Shown: positions 47,654 to 58,900 of the stretch, piece by piece | Layout: each line of letters opens with the position of its first letter | Numbering within the stretch: the stretch's first letter is position 1 | NCBI GenBank assembly: GCA_026874595.1 | Contig: CM049306.1 | Span: forward strand, 91,712,642 to 91,776,641 | DNA from: Sipunculus nudus | Lineage: Eukaryota > Annelida > Sipuncula > Golfingiida > Sipunculidae | Direction of reading: 5' to 3' | DNA length: 64,000 nt | Program-made: the position numbers and the translations under genes | Notes under the pieces: generated by a model | The model's input: the letters and a program-made list of their open reading frames with translations, nothing else | Databases searched by the model: none | What the model was told of the DNA's origin: nothing

Positions 47654-48107
47654 TTATATTTTATGTATTCCCATTATTTCTTGCGAGTTCTTGCTCCGAA
47701 TAAAATTATTATGTTTTATATCATCAATCAGCTGCTTTATGATTTTCACATAAACCTTATCTTCTAATAAGGATGTATTCAACTCCCAGTGAGATGGACC
47801 GGAGCCTGAACACTCCTGAAGTTATAGCTGAATGATCTGTTGACAATGCTGTTTTTATTTCTACTGCTTTCACAATCGAATTATATTTTATGTATTCCCA
47901 TTATTTCTTGCGAGTTCTTGCTCTGAATAAAATTATTATGTTTTATATCATCAATCAGCTGCTTTATGATTTTCACATAAACCTTATCTTCTAATAAGGA
48001 TGTATTCAACTCCCAGTGAGATGGACCGGAGCCTGAACACTCCTGAAGTTATAGCTGAATGATCTGTTGACAATGCTGTTTTTATTTCTACTGCTTTCAC
48101 AATCGAA
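47654..48107. repeat. 227-bp tandem duplication inside the LINE
   Basis: 47654-47880 and 47881-48107 are head-to-tail copies that differ, as far as I can see, at one base (CTCCGAAT versus CTCTGAAT). The unit covers the last part of the endonuclease region. Such near identity inside an otherwise decayed element points to a late duplication or an assembly artefact. Confidence 0.9.
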
Positions 48108-48736
48108 TCCAATTTAACAGAGACAAGAAAATAATCTAATCTTCTTTGAATCAATGGGTTCAGTGCACGCCAAGTGGATTGCTTTAAAAACCGATTCCGA
48201 ACTCTCCATATACCCACTAAACTGAAATTCTCCATTAAGCTTTCCAGTTTTTCAATTAACCTTACTTTAAGTTTCACTTTTTCGTGATCTGTTTTCATTA
48301 ACGATAGTAGTAAGTTAAAGTCACCGCCCCATATCATATAAGCACTGGATATAACATCTATGTATTGATCATTTAGTATAAATTTAAGGATTTAAGGAAA
48401 AATCAATTTGTTCAGTTTCTAAATTAGGTGCGTATGTATCAATAAAAATCAGTGACCCTTCCATCGCTATCTTTTGTTAACTTCTAAACTTTTAAATTCT
48501 ACGTCCTTCCCTATGAGTGTGGTCACACCACGACTGTTACTAGTCCCACATGGGTAACAACTTTCACCTCTCCACTGCGTTCGCCATACATTTAACACAT
48601 CATCAGAACAATGTACTTCTAGCATAAATATTACACTTTTGTATCCCCCGTGTTTTACCATCCAGTTTAAATTTTTCCGACGTTTTTCATTATTCTGTAT
48701 ACCCTTCACATTTAATGATATTACTTTTATGTCCAT
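47984..48736 (-). pseudogene. LINE AP-endonuclease domain, frameshifted
   Basis: The N-terminal part (48736-48467) starts MDIKVISLNVKGI and continues to a GTSNSRGVTTLI segment. The C-terminal part (48337-47984) has WGGDFN, a WRALNPLIQRRLDYF stretch and STDHSAI. These are the conserved apurinic/apyrimidinic-type nuclease motifs of LINE elements (GDFN and SDH catalytic residues). The two parts are in different frames. Confidence 0.85.
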
Positions 48737-49170
48737 TTACGTTCTCTTATCACTTTACTGCATTTTAGATATAAAATCACAAAAATTATATAGGAAATAA
48801 TATACCAATTCGACTATTTTTGTGCATCCAGAATAATCACATGATAAACAAAGGTTCCCGTATGTTAAAAATTTAGAAAATACCATAAATACATGAATAT
48901 ACTTACATCCTGATCATAACAATCTTGACACACTTCTCATGGCCGTATAGTCCTATGTGCACATAGACTAGATTTAATTATTATCTTAGGTGATAATTAA
49001 ACTGTTCGACAGCCAGTCTTTAAAGCCAGTCTTTACAAAGTCATATCACTAATCCTAAATGTCTTTAGCGGTTTCTTTGATCCCTTTGGCCCCTCTCGGT
49101 ATTTCAATACTTTCAGTGCTGACCATGGTATTAACGCAAACCATCCTATTTTTATTTTCTTTCTGTTTTT

Positions 49171-50010
49171 CTAGTAACCTCTTTTATTCTTCTCTGGTTT
49201 CCGGATGGACATCATCAGAAACAAATACTTGTTTTCCATTGATCCTGTTCTCGTCCCGTTGTAACACTTAAGGTCCCTTTCCCTCTGCTCACTGCTGACA
49301 CACCTGGCATGAATTGGCCGTGGATTCTTTTGTTGTTCTGTGTCTTTACTATGTGCGGGGCTCCTGTGGGCAATTTCTACTTCAACGCTTGAATCAATTT
49401 TCTTTGTCAGTTCCCTCACATATGTTGTACACATATGTCTTTGCCCTCAGCTGCTCCTGGTACATTATATAACACTATTTGTTCTAAGAATTCTGTTACT
49501 CAGTTCTATTACTTCTTTTTTAATTTTCCTCACCTCGTCTACAGGAACAATATCCTCTCTCATTTTCTGCATATTCTCTTTCTGGCTAACAAATTCTGTT
49601 TCTGTAAACTCAGTCCCCTTTCTGCAGGTCCTCATATTGGTTCTCGACAGCAGCCACATACGATTTTCATTAACCCGCGTTTCCACCATATCTACTTTTG
49701 TTGTTAACTTATCTATCGTCTGTATCATTGATCATTTCATTTCTAATAATTGTCTGTCAGAGACATCTGGTGAAAACCGCTTGTAAAAACATTGTGTCCT
49801 CGCTCAAATCTGTCACCTCTGTCTCTGTCTGTGCCACAAGTTCTTGTGAACACCCATTGTTTGACTCAACCTGCATGGTTCGGGTCCTTTCTACTCCAGT
49901 GGACTCCAAGGATATCAGGTTTGGCTATTGATTTAACAGGTATGACTGGTGGCAAATTCAGGACCGTCTTGCCACTTTTAAAAAAATCAATCACAGCTGA
50001 CTGTTAATAA
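49171..50010 (-). pseudogene. LINE ORF1 protein remnant
   Basis: Fragments of an L1-type ORF1: a heptad-rich region (49728-49465, with DKLTTKVDMVETRVNEN) that looks like a coiled coil, then 49434-49171 with EIAHRSPAHSKDTEQQKNPR and PIHARCVSSEQRER, matching the RNA-binding part of LINE ORF1 proteins. Frames are broken between them. Confidence 0.65.
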
Positions 50011-50140
50011 CTCACCGTGTCTCTTCATGTTCCATTTAGATTCACATTTAAATAAGGCTATTTTTTTTTAATTTTTACATCCGCCATGTGAAGCATGACT
50101 GTACACTGAGGCCATTACCTCTAACCCCCCCCCCCCCCCC

Positions 50141-51119
50141 AATCTTTAGTTGTCAATAAAAGTTGATCATGGTTAAACATATCCTTCTGTAAATGTTTTA
50201 GGGACGGGGAATTAATCTGGTAACTTTATCAAAAATGTTTCTCTGGTAGTATTTCTATCTATCTTTTTTCTGATCTACTTTAATGTGGTGACACCACTTT
50301 GTTGATACATACCTAAGTGCAAAAAGATTTCTACTTGACAATTCTCTTCTGCAATAAGTGAATAGGTCAGGGAAAAGTTCTAATGGATAGGTCATAAGTA
50401 TATTTATGAAAAAATGATACGTTTTACGTCAATTACCTTTTATATTAATTTTTTATGAAGCAGTCTTAAAGATTCAAAGTTAATCGATAAAAAAGATATC
50501 TGCAATTTTTCAGCAAAAGTTGCCTTTTTTGCAATATGTAATAACAGTTGTGGTATTTTCTATAATATTCTTTGAAACAAATGATAAAATGCCTCACGCC
50601 CTCATGCCTAGGGACTTTTGGCAGCTATGTGAAATCTTTTCATTGATGCCGGGAGCTCCAGTAGAGCCAACATTCAATTTTGCCTGGCATACATGCATTT
50701 GATTTAAAACGTTGTATGTTATACTTCATATATATGTGCAGGCTGAGTTTTTTAAACAACAAAATGTTAGCGGTTAGGGTATCTGTTTAGCTTAAATTTA
50801 ATTTTGTTCTTAATATTTCACCAGGTGTTACCATTAAACTGAGTATTTTTGAGTATAAGCCTGCTTACGGACAAAATTTGGAAATTGAAATCGCCTGTTT
50901 TCGGGTTCTGCCAACTTTTCATCCCTGAAAGAGGATAATTTCAGTGAGATCTGATAAAGATGTGGACCCCCTAAATATTAATTAAAATTTATTGAACCCT
51001 ATATTCTACCCAAATCCAGTGGTGAATGTCCGATTATGTTTTATTGTATTAGTTTGTTTACTTCTTTGTGTATAACTGCGAGTAAACAGAAAGGTAACTT
51101 ATTGATATCTGTTCGGATA
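50141..51119. repeat. 5' flank of duplicated block (copy E), part 2
   Basis: Continues the flank after the LINE and matches about 33735-34700 (copy C) and 25250-26060 (copy B). It includes the distal conserved block (50580-50700). No gene is supported. Confidence 0.75.
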
Positions 51120-51780
51120 TGCTTAAGGGGTACGAAATGACAGGGTACAAAGTGGCAGGGGTACGAAATGTCTTAAATTTTGTGCTGTGAATTCCGGTCT
51201 TCCTCGAAGGTAGTTCGGTCGTTTTCGGTTGTAATCTGTTCGAACCTCTTTCATAAACACACAGCCAACAACACAGGCATTCCGATCTTTCCCGAATACA
51301 ATTCGGTTGTTTTCGGTGATAAACTCCACACAATTTAGAAACCACGCAAAAATTCTTCTCATATCGGCGAACTACTGCAAGTACAATAACCTTTAAAATG
51401 AGGTATGGCACAGTATCATACCCAATTGTTTCAGAGAACACTGGAAACTATAGGTGGACCAACTTCCTTCTATAAAAATTATATTTCAAAGAAACCAAGC
51501 ATGGTGTATCTGTGTCCTTTTTGTATCTTCAGTAACCAGATTGTCTTCGTGTTTCTTAATTATGTTTATATTACTGTTCAGGTAATATCAGTTGGTTCCG
51601 GAACTTTACTTCATCCTTCACTGAGTACTAGATGATGCCTGTTAGTTCCCTTATCCTTAGGCAGTTTCCTTTCGTCAATTCTTGTAGTTATTGCATTATT
51701 ACCGGCAGGTCCGACTGTTGGTATTTGTAATGTTCTCAACTGATGTTGTCAATCAGGATTTGTTAAAATATGGAAAAGTC
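51120..51780. repeat. Duplicated block shared with 10060-10740
   Basis: Collinear match from the GGGGTACGAAATG words onward. It marks the far end of the duplicated unit in both A and E. Confidence 0.7.
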
Positions 51781-51918
51781 GTACTTGTGTTACAGTTATC
51801 TCCATAGAAATGCCAAATAATTAAGGCGAAACGAAGAGGAATAGGGTAAACTGAGTTTAATACGAGTCTATACTCCTATGCACACAGAGCTAAAACGAAA
51901 ACGGGAGTTTATCAAGGA

Positions 51919-51971
<53 letters not shown>

Positions 51972-52104
51972 TGGAAAGGGTATACACAGAAAAGTGGTTC
52001 ACTGCCAGTGGGAACCACTTTTCTGTGTATACCCTTTCTATCTATAAAACAATGAACCAGCATGGCTATTCATACATATATATATATACATATATATATA
52101 TATA

Positions 52105-52159
<55 letters not shown>

Positions 52160-52160
52160 T
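51919..52160. repeat. (TA)n microsatellites flanking a perfect-type hairpin
   Basis: Long TA runs at 51919-51968 and 52076-52156, the second interrupted. They bracket a strong inverted repeat at 51966-52046 and a short spacer. Confidence 0.9.
51966..52046. repeat. Long near-perfect inverted repeat (hairpin)
   Basis: The left arm, from TATAGATGGAAAGGGTATAC through AAAAGTGGTT, pairs with the right arm, from AACCACTTTTCTGTGTATAC through CTTTCTATCTATA. There is a single G/A difference in an arm of about 34 bases. The centre CACTGCCAGTG is itself palindromic. TA runs lie on both sides. Confidence 0.92.
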
Positions 52161-52654
52161 GAGGGATCCGACGCATAAAAAAAAAGTAGAAGGTATGTTA
52201 TATAGTCCAATGTCAGGGACATGGTCAAGTTCGTTCTACTTTACACTGCCTAAAGGGTCTGATCGGTCTCCTGGGGAGCACACAACTCAACTGATACACC
52301 CCTTAACTGTGAATTGTTACAAATAAAAAAGAAATAAATGTACTTTTATTTTAGTTTTATTTTACAAATTAATTCCCCTTTTGCATTGAACAAAGAATTC
52401 ATTACATATGTACAAAGTCATGAAAAAATATTATATGTAAACTTGCTTTCATGAAAATGATGAATCGATTTCATTGAGGCTGAGTTGGTAAATATATCAG
52501 TTGTTCCCTATTTATGACTTTGTGTTAAAAAAACACAACAATAATAAGAACCTGCCTCATCGTTTTACCAACTTATTTGACCTACGAGGAAACATTGTAC
52601 GATTTAACATAAACCTGATAAAAATGCATCATTTAACGATTTTTTATTATTATC
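52161..52654. other. No gene recognised
   Basis: AT-rich; nothing identifiable between the microsatellites and the GPCR remnant. Confidence 0.5.
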
Positions 52655-53741
52655 CTAATATTTATTAGGGTTTATGTCTTGCATCACTCTTATTTGTTTA
52701 GGTTGTAGCTTTCTACGGACTGCTTTGAAAGCTGCTGATATTTTACCGCGGAACTCCTCAACGAACACCAGTCGTATCAACAGATTCACACAACCCGCGC
52801 TGCATCGAAAAATGACCAGGACTTCAACTTAAACGCTGTACCGCCTCAGGATAGTAGAAAGGAACAAGCCAAGGGCTTCTACGGCAGTTAAGGAACAACC
52901 AACACTAGAAACAAGGCTACAGTAGCCAGCAAGCTCAGATTAATGCGTACATTAGGTTACTCTGTCGCGTTTGCACTCAGTTCTCGCCTGCTTCGATTGA
53001 CTCTGATTGATTAAACTCTGAACCTGTCTCTGACTAGAAATTTATAGAAGAAGAAAAAGGTTTATTCTGGAAGAAAGTCGACAGGCCCATAGTTTCTACA
53101 ACAAAATTTACATTTACAAGTCTTATAATACAAGTGAAAATGAGATCACAATTTAGAGATGTATTCATTAAAAGCTTCAACTTTGATTTCGACGCTTTAT
53201 TGAAACTTGTGACATACTTGATGTTCAAATAAAAGAGGCAAAGAAAAGCGAAAATGATCAAAAAAGAGCTCAAGAGTGAAAAACAGAAAAAGTGCTTCAC
53301 TTGCAGAAGGGAGAATTAGCACAAACTGGCTACACCACTGACTGTACGAAATTGCCTCCATACATAATTAAAATGCGGGCAAACACAAAACACCGAATCA
53401 AGTGAAAACAATATCCCTTACTTCGCAAAGGGTATAATATAAATAATTTTTTGTATGTAAAATAATAGAAATAATATGTCCTTACCACCAAGTTTTTCTT
53501 CCAGGTACACAATCTCTGTACTTTGAATGGAAAAACCACAGCGATAAGGCGGTTGAAGGTGATTTGGCTGTGGACCATGTCACAAAGGATTGTGCCGAAA
53601 CAGTTTAGGCAGTCAGTTACAAAGCAAGAGTGCCCCATCACTCCATGCTCTGTTAAATAGGTTCTGAGGATGATGGATGCAAAGCCAAAGATGTCTGCCA
53701 CGGATACAACGATCAGCATTGTCACTATCTTGTTTCTTGTT
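52655..53741 (-). pseudogene. Class A GPCR gene, partial and decayed
   Basis: Minus-strand remains of a rhodopsin-family receptor. The exon at 53741-53486 encodes TM2 (TMLIVVSVADIFGFASIIL), loop 1 and TM3, ending FNRLIAVVFPFK (NRL in place of the usual DRY) and CTWKKNLV. It is followed by a donor GTAAGG. After a 191-base intron with a pyrimidine-rich acceptor, the exon from 53294 continues in phase with a TM4-like stretch (HFFCFSLLSSFLIIFAFLCL) and a loop 2 region, ending at a stop near 53034. Further down, 52828-52655 has a TM7/helix-8-like segment, CVNLLIRLVFVEEFRGKISA, where NPxxY is expected. TM1 was not found, TM5 is unclear and the TM6 region is frame-broken. It is probably a pseudogene. 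The upstream side is disturbed by a (TA)n-linked duplication. Confidence 0.65.
53486..53741 (-). pseudogene. GPCR exon (TM2-TM3) with splice donor
   Basis: Begins after a TATATAG acceptor-like site in TA-rich sequence and ends before GTAAGG. It is the best-kept part of the receptor, with SVADIFGF in TM2 and Cys near the start of TM3. It joins in phase 0 to the exon at 53294. Confidence 0.65.
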
Positions 53742-53887
53742 CTATATACATATATATATATATACAAAGCAAGAGTGCCCCATCACTCCATGCTCTGTTA
53801 AATAGGTTCTGAGGATGATGGATGCAAAGCCAAAGATGTCTGCCACGGATACAACGATCAGCATTGTCACTATCTTGTTTCTTGTTC

Positions 53888-53908
<21 letters not shown>
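53619..53908. repeat. 145-bp tandem duplication of the GPCR exon 5' part with (TA)n
   Basis: 53619-53763 and 53764-53908 are head-to-tail and essentially identical, each covering the first part of the TM2 exon plus its TATA-rich upstream edge. The second copy is cut off from TM3 by the repeat junction. Confidence 0.9.

Positions 53909-53950
<42 letters not shown>
53896..53950. repeat. (TA)n microsatellite
   Basis: A pure TA run of about 55 bases directly upstream (gene sense) of the duplicated GPCR exon piece. Confidence 0.95.
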
Positions 53951-53952
<2 letters not shown>

Positions 53953-56230
53953 CTTAAAATACAGACCTTATCAAACATGACGTGTGTGTGTGGTATCATT
54001 GGTATCCACAAATAGTAGTATAATAACGCCTTTCCGCCAATCTCAGACAGGCAAACACGTGCAATCAAAGAATTTTTTTTCATTTTGTACCAATCCGTTT
54101 GAATGGTGAATACCCAGATGATTATTCATATTTGTAGCTGATAAATAGTAAATAACATGACAACAATGAAATATCTTACAGTAGGTGTTCCACTGACTCC
54201 CTATATTTCCTGTAAACGTGGTCAATTATTTCTTAACCTTTCCAGCATTTAGAATAAAAAGTATAAAAAAAATGCCGAATATATGAAAACGTCAAATAAA
54301 AAAATTCCTAGTCCTTTGGAAACATCAGCATGAAAATAATTCCATTCAATGTAGTATTCACTGAATTCCTGCAGCTCCAAGAAATCCTTGCATATAATGT
54401 TAAAGCTAAAATATTGTTATATACTGATTTATGTAAGGGAATGAGGATAGACTACTCCCGACGGCAGATTCGTTTAACAGAGGTGGTGCCATCTTAAGGT
54501 TTTAATCACATGCCCTTCATGTGATTAATATGTCTGAATACGAATAGTGTAGTGTTTCATAAGATAAAAGGTAAAAGATTATGCACAATATATGGAAAAA
54601 TGTGGATCCGGAAAGTTATGCATCACCAATATTCCAATGCCTGTGGAATCATCAGTCTGAAAAAGACATATCCGATAGAGTAATCATTTAATGCCGGTAG
54701 TCCTAACGAATCCTTGCATTCAACTTAAAGCCTCAATTGTTCTTATTTACATACTTACCTGAAGGAAAGTGGTAAAGACAACTTTGGACCGCGGAAAGTC
54801 GGTAAAAAGTGGTGGCGCCACCTACAGTTTAAAATCACATTTGTTGAGTATGTATGTAAAATTTGGTTATGAAACTGGCAGAGTTTTAGAGACATTTGGT
54901 GAAAGAATAGGGCGGGACGGAAAGACGAACAGACAAGGACCATTTTAGTTGTCCTTCCTCCTTACGGAGGGTCCTGAATGCTACATCGACATTTTACAAA
55001 CCCTATTATGCAAAAGTAGGACAGGAAACCGTGAAGAGGAAAACCCTCCGGGCCCTGTTATTAAATATGAAGCGTGTGATATTCTATTTCGCAGATCGTT
55101 AGGTGAAAAAAGGGACATTTACCCCCTCAAAATCCGCCCTTGGTGTTTCTGCATTGGAACACCAAAGACTCGAGGGATTGGTTGCAAGTTGTAACGGAGA
55201 TTCAAAGACCTAGGAGTAACATATGTTTCAAGTTTCAAACGTTCATGTTGGAAAGGTTACCATAAAGCTGTGTTTCATGCAACCGCAGGTCTTACCCACA
55301 CGCCTTCGCTTCTTTATAAGTAATCTGTCGAATCTGTTTCCATATTACTTCGTTAGCGTTTATGACAAACTTTTCACAGTTTCCAGAGTAAGAGAGGATC
55401 TGCCTATTTGCCTTGCCTCATTGCACATGCACATGTGACATAATGATATTGGAGTCAAAATATAGAAGAAAAAATATAAATTTAAAAAACAGGATGGGGA
55501 AACAGAGAGAATGGGTACATACCAAAACAAAGCAAAGGAGCTTGAAGTGGACACAGGCGGATTCCAGGGAATATATTTCCATTTTACAAAAGAATTGTCC
55601 TTATTTTTATCTAAACTCTTAAACTGCAGCCGCGTTGATCTAGCTCTGGGTTGGTGTGCTGGGAAACGTGGTCATTTTTCAAATCGCCCAACAATCCGTT
55701 TCGATTCGCCCCGTGGATGCGCATGAGGAACGCGTAGATTAAAACGGTCCTTAGACAAAAAAAAGTATGGATCTCAGGAACTACGCGCGCCAATTTTAAC
55801 ATCCCGCATCAAATATTTTTATTTTGTTTTTCAATAGAAACTTACCAATTTAGAGCTCCAGCCGCTATGACTTTTCGTTCAAGAAAATAAATAATACATT
55901 TGGTAAATTGCCTTTGTTATGTAGTGCTTTTACCTTTAAGCAAAACAATTCTGTTATTATCATGCTAATCCCTGATCATACGCGTTTTTATCTAAATAAT
56001 CAAAAAATCGCCCTCGTGCTATGATTTCTGAAAAAAAAGTGCCTGAGAACCAATCTTTTTTTTTTCAGCCTCACTGAAAAAGGAGGATGCGATTTCTTGC
56101 CCAGTACTGCGCACAGAAGTGGATATGTGTTTTTTTTTCGGACACGGGGGAGCACAGCTTAAAATTTAGGCTTGAGAGGTATGATGAGGGGAAGGCTGTG
56201 TTATTATTTAAATGCCTTTCACAAATTACT
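53951..56230. other. No gene recognised
   Basis: AT-rich with a few short open frames (54949-55194, 55511-55726) that show no known domain. Two diverged, similar stretches lie at 54277-54420 and 54585-54740. A small perfect hairpin is at 54502-54526 (TAATCACATG / CATGTGATTA). Confidence 0.5.
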
Positions 56231-56231
56231 T

Positions 56232-56890
56232 ACCAGATAAAGCTTTGGTCGACGTCAAGATAGAACTGGGAGTAGAATCTCTTTCGGCAGATGGATCGTG
56301 TGTGAGCTGCCATTCTTTTACATCTGAGACCAAGCTTACATGCCATCGTCCCCAGTCTAATGACCAACCGCAAATTTTATGGCATACTTTTTTAGCTCCT
56401 CTTCTGTCGCTAGTGATATATTTGAATAGTCCGGATGGTCAAAACCCAAAGCACATAGCTTTGTTTCCATTGGGGATTTATTAAATATTAAATCTGTTGC
56501 GGCATACATATTTGCACATATTGCTGGATTTTGTTTTTCATATTTTATGCAAGTAGATAATTGCTGCACCAATATCACACCGTTCAGATCCAGATCGAGT
56601 TTATCTATGTCATTATCTTCCAGACAATTTAAAACCGCCTTTAAGGAAGTACCGAGCGCAACACATCCCATAGACAGAGAGGATTTCTCAGATATTTTGT
56701 CAGTTGTCGTATTAGGTGTAAGACAAACGTTCATTTTGACAATTGATGAAATGAATTCAGTGAAGTTCATGATGTTAAGATGTTGATTTCGAAAAGGTGG
56801 CTTTCTATCTTCAGACAAGTCGTTTCCTCCAACTGATATTGACTTGTTGCCAACATTCAAGGAAGTTCGTCCAGGCTCGATAGTGCTCAC
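56232..56890 (-). CDS. Unrecognised exon-like ORF beside a LINE
   Basis: A long minus-strand open frame (56890-56357, about 177 codons) with balanced, protein-like composition and regularly spaced cysteines (contexts MNVCLTPN, LNCLEDND, LSTCIKYE, PAICANMY, KLCALGF). No ATG was convincing: it opens at GTG after a TAG, so it may be an internal exon with an acceptor near 56890. The frame stops at TAG 56357-56359. A single-base shift at an A6 run (about 56385-56390) would continue it in an open, Trp-rich stretch (GWSLDWGRWHVSLVSD) up to a strong donor, CTG|GTAAGT, at about 56231. It thus looks like a real exon with a homopolymer frameshift, either true or a sequencing artefact. I do not recognise the family. 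The LINE 3' end lies just upstream. Confidence 0.45.
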
Positions 56891-57122
56891 ACTCCTCTAT
56901 CATATATATATATATTTGTCAAGTATTGTAAAAATTTATGGAGCAGCTGTACAACTGCTCTTTCTAAATTTCCATGAGTTGATTCACCAGTTTTATACAA
57001 TATTATTCTCATTACAAGAAAAATTTGGTTAAATAACAAATTATCCTTATTAGCAGGTACACAACCAAACAATGCAACATGAAGTTTCCATTCCGGTAAT
57101 GTTACTCTGCTGCCAGAAAATA

Positions 57123-57341
57123 TTATAAAATTATATTATAAAGAGAAGTGGCTCTACTACATTCATAAAATAGATGTTGTACTGATTCTACAGTTTCTAC
57201 ACAATATGAACACTTATCAGTGTCCTTTAGATTCGATTTAAATAAAATTTGATTTAGAGGCAAATAATTATTTAGCAGTTTATATTGGAACACACGGGAA
57301 TACGCATCTATACTGACCCCATAAATTAGCAGTACCCCCAC
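57123..57341 (-). pseudogene. LINE C-terminal zinc-binding domain (zf-RVT type)
   Basis: Has FQYKLLNNYLPLNQILFK followed by DKCSYC...HLFYEC, the Cys-Cys-His-Cys pattern at the C-terminus of many LINE reverse transcriptases. Most 3' coding part of the element. Confidence 0.75.
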
Positions 57342-58168
57342 GGTTTTTCATCCAGTTTGTGTTTATTCTTCCATAAATAAAATGCTGAAGAGCAGCTAAT
57401 TTCTTTTCAATTATCTTTTCGTAGATAGTCTTGGTATAAAGTGAAGTAGTATCAGATATATGCTTAAGATCATTGGTAACATCAGTAAGATTATTTTCAT
57501 TTTTAATTATCCTCAGCCACGATTTTGGTAATGAGTGGTATATTTGTACCCAGTTGATATAAGTAAGGTTTGGTAATCTGTGATACTGACTTAAGACCTC
57601 TTCAACTTTAAGCATATGTCTATTATGGCTGGAAATGTCAGAAACATAGTTAATTCCACTCTCACGGAGTTCCCTGTAAAATATACGCTTCTTGTTGTAA
57701 AATATATTTGTAATTCAAGAGTAGCTCTCTCAGAACCTCTCGATAGGTTTCTGGAGTTTTACTATTAAATGAAGCCCAGTCTCTGAAACCTTCCTTATAA
57801 AACAGTGGAATTTAACCTGGTACAGCTGTTACTTTCAAATATTCCAAAAGCATTAATACCACCTATTTTTCCAAATAAAATAATTGAATAGCTTTCCACT
57901 TTTAACACTTTCCATCCAGTAACTTGTTTATCCACTTTATCATTGGTCTGAATGATTGCATTTACATCTGGTATTTTCAAACCTCCATGATTATAATTTC
58001 CTATTGCTGTAGTTAATGTTTCTTTGGGTCGTTTTCCTTTCCAAATTAACCTGTTACATACCTGTTGTATATCTTTTATACACCCATTTGGAATTGTGCA
58101 CAAATTACAAATATACAACAGTTTTGACAATGCCAGTGACTTCAATACCTGAATCCTTCCATAGACAG

Positions 58169-58900
58169 TTAATTGTATTCCTGACCAAATGTTAAGAACT
58201 GCTTTAAAATCTCTCTCAGGTTTTCGAAAGTTAAGAGTATTAAATAATTGTGTTTTGTATGTGAAATGAACTCCCAGTTATTAAGATTAACCCATTTACA
58301 GTCACCTATGTGATGTGTTCTTTCTTTCCAACTACCTATCCAGGCAATCTCTGATTTATCATAATTTATTTTAATTGAAGAATATTTGGAGATAATTTCC
58401 AATGCCTTCATCATGAGCTGAAAAGATTCTTCATTATTTAAGAAAAATGTGTAATCATCAGCAAATATACATTGCTTTATTTCTGGATCCCACACATTAA
58501 TACCATATAAATTTCTATTCTGACGTATCATACAGGCTAAAATTTCAATTACCAAAATATACAAATAGGGAGCTAATGGATCAACTTGTCTTGTACCCCG
58601 TTCTACTGTTAAATACCTAGTGGTTTTACCCTTGTTTATAATGCAACTCTCTAAGTTATGATGCATTACTTTAATCCAATTTATCAAAGATTCTTCAAAA
58701 CCAAATTTTTCGAGGACAGCAAACATAAATAAGTGATCCAGAGAGTCAAAAGCAGCTTCGATATCTGCAGCCATGATTATTACAACTTTTTTTTTCTGTG
58801 TCTGTATATTTCATCATATCCGTAATTAATCTCACTGATTCTCTTATACACCTACCAGGCACAAAAGCATTTTGGTCTTCATTTAGTAGTTATGGTGAAA
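58169..58900 (-). pseudogene. LINE reverse transcriptase core
   Basis: Open from 58774 to 58169 with ADIEAAFDSLDHLF, VERGTRQVDPLAPYLYIL (Val where Gly is usual in RQGDPL) and QCIFADDYTFFLNNEES, the FADD catalytic box. Upstream, RT sequence continues in another frame to about 58990. This open stretch of about 200 codons is the longest in the element. Confidence 0.88.

Larger units (their letters stand above)
45225..50140 (-). mobile_element. L1/Tx1-like LINE, 5' and 3' parts present, inactive
   Basis: A non-LTR retrotransposon on the minus strand, inserted in the 5' flank of copy E. The flank reads ...TCACCTT on the left (about 45220) and CTTTAGTTGTCAATAAAAG on the right (about 50144), where the C flank is continuous (33730-33770). 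From 5' (50.1 kb) to 3' (45.2 kb) the parts are ORF1 with coiled coil, AP endonuclease, reverse transcriptase and 3' region. Many frameshifts, an internal deletion in the reverse transcriptase and a tandem duplication make it inactive. A C-run (50128-50141) lies at the 5' junction and a (TA)n run (45456-45500) near the 3' end. Confidence 0.85.

Noticed and set aside
49340-49786. 148-codon hydrophobic plus-strand frame resembling a membrane protein
   Set aside because: Antisense of the LINE ORF1 coiled-coil region; Ser/Leu/Phe richness comes from reading the opposite strand.
56212-56484. 90-codon plus-strand frame opposite the unrecognised exon
   Set aside because: The minus strand offers a longer frame with a strong splice donor; the plus frame is probably its shadow, though this is not certain.
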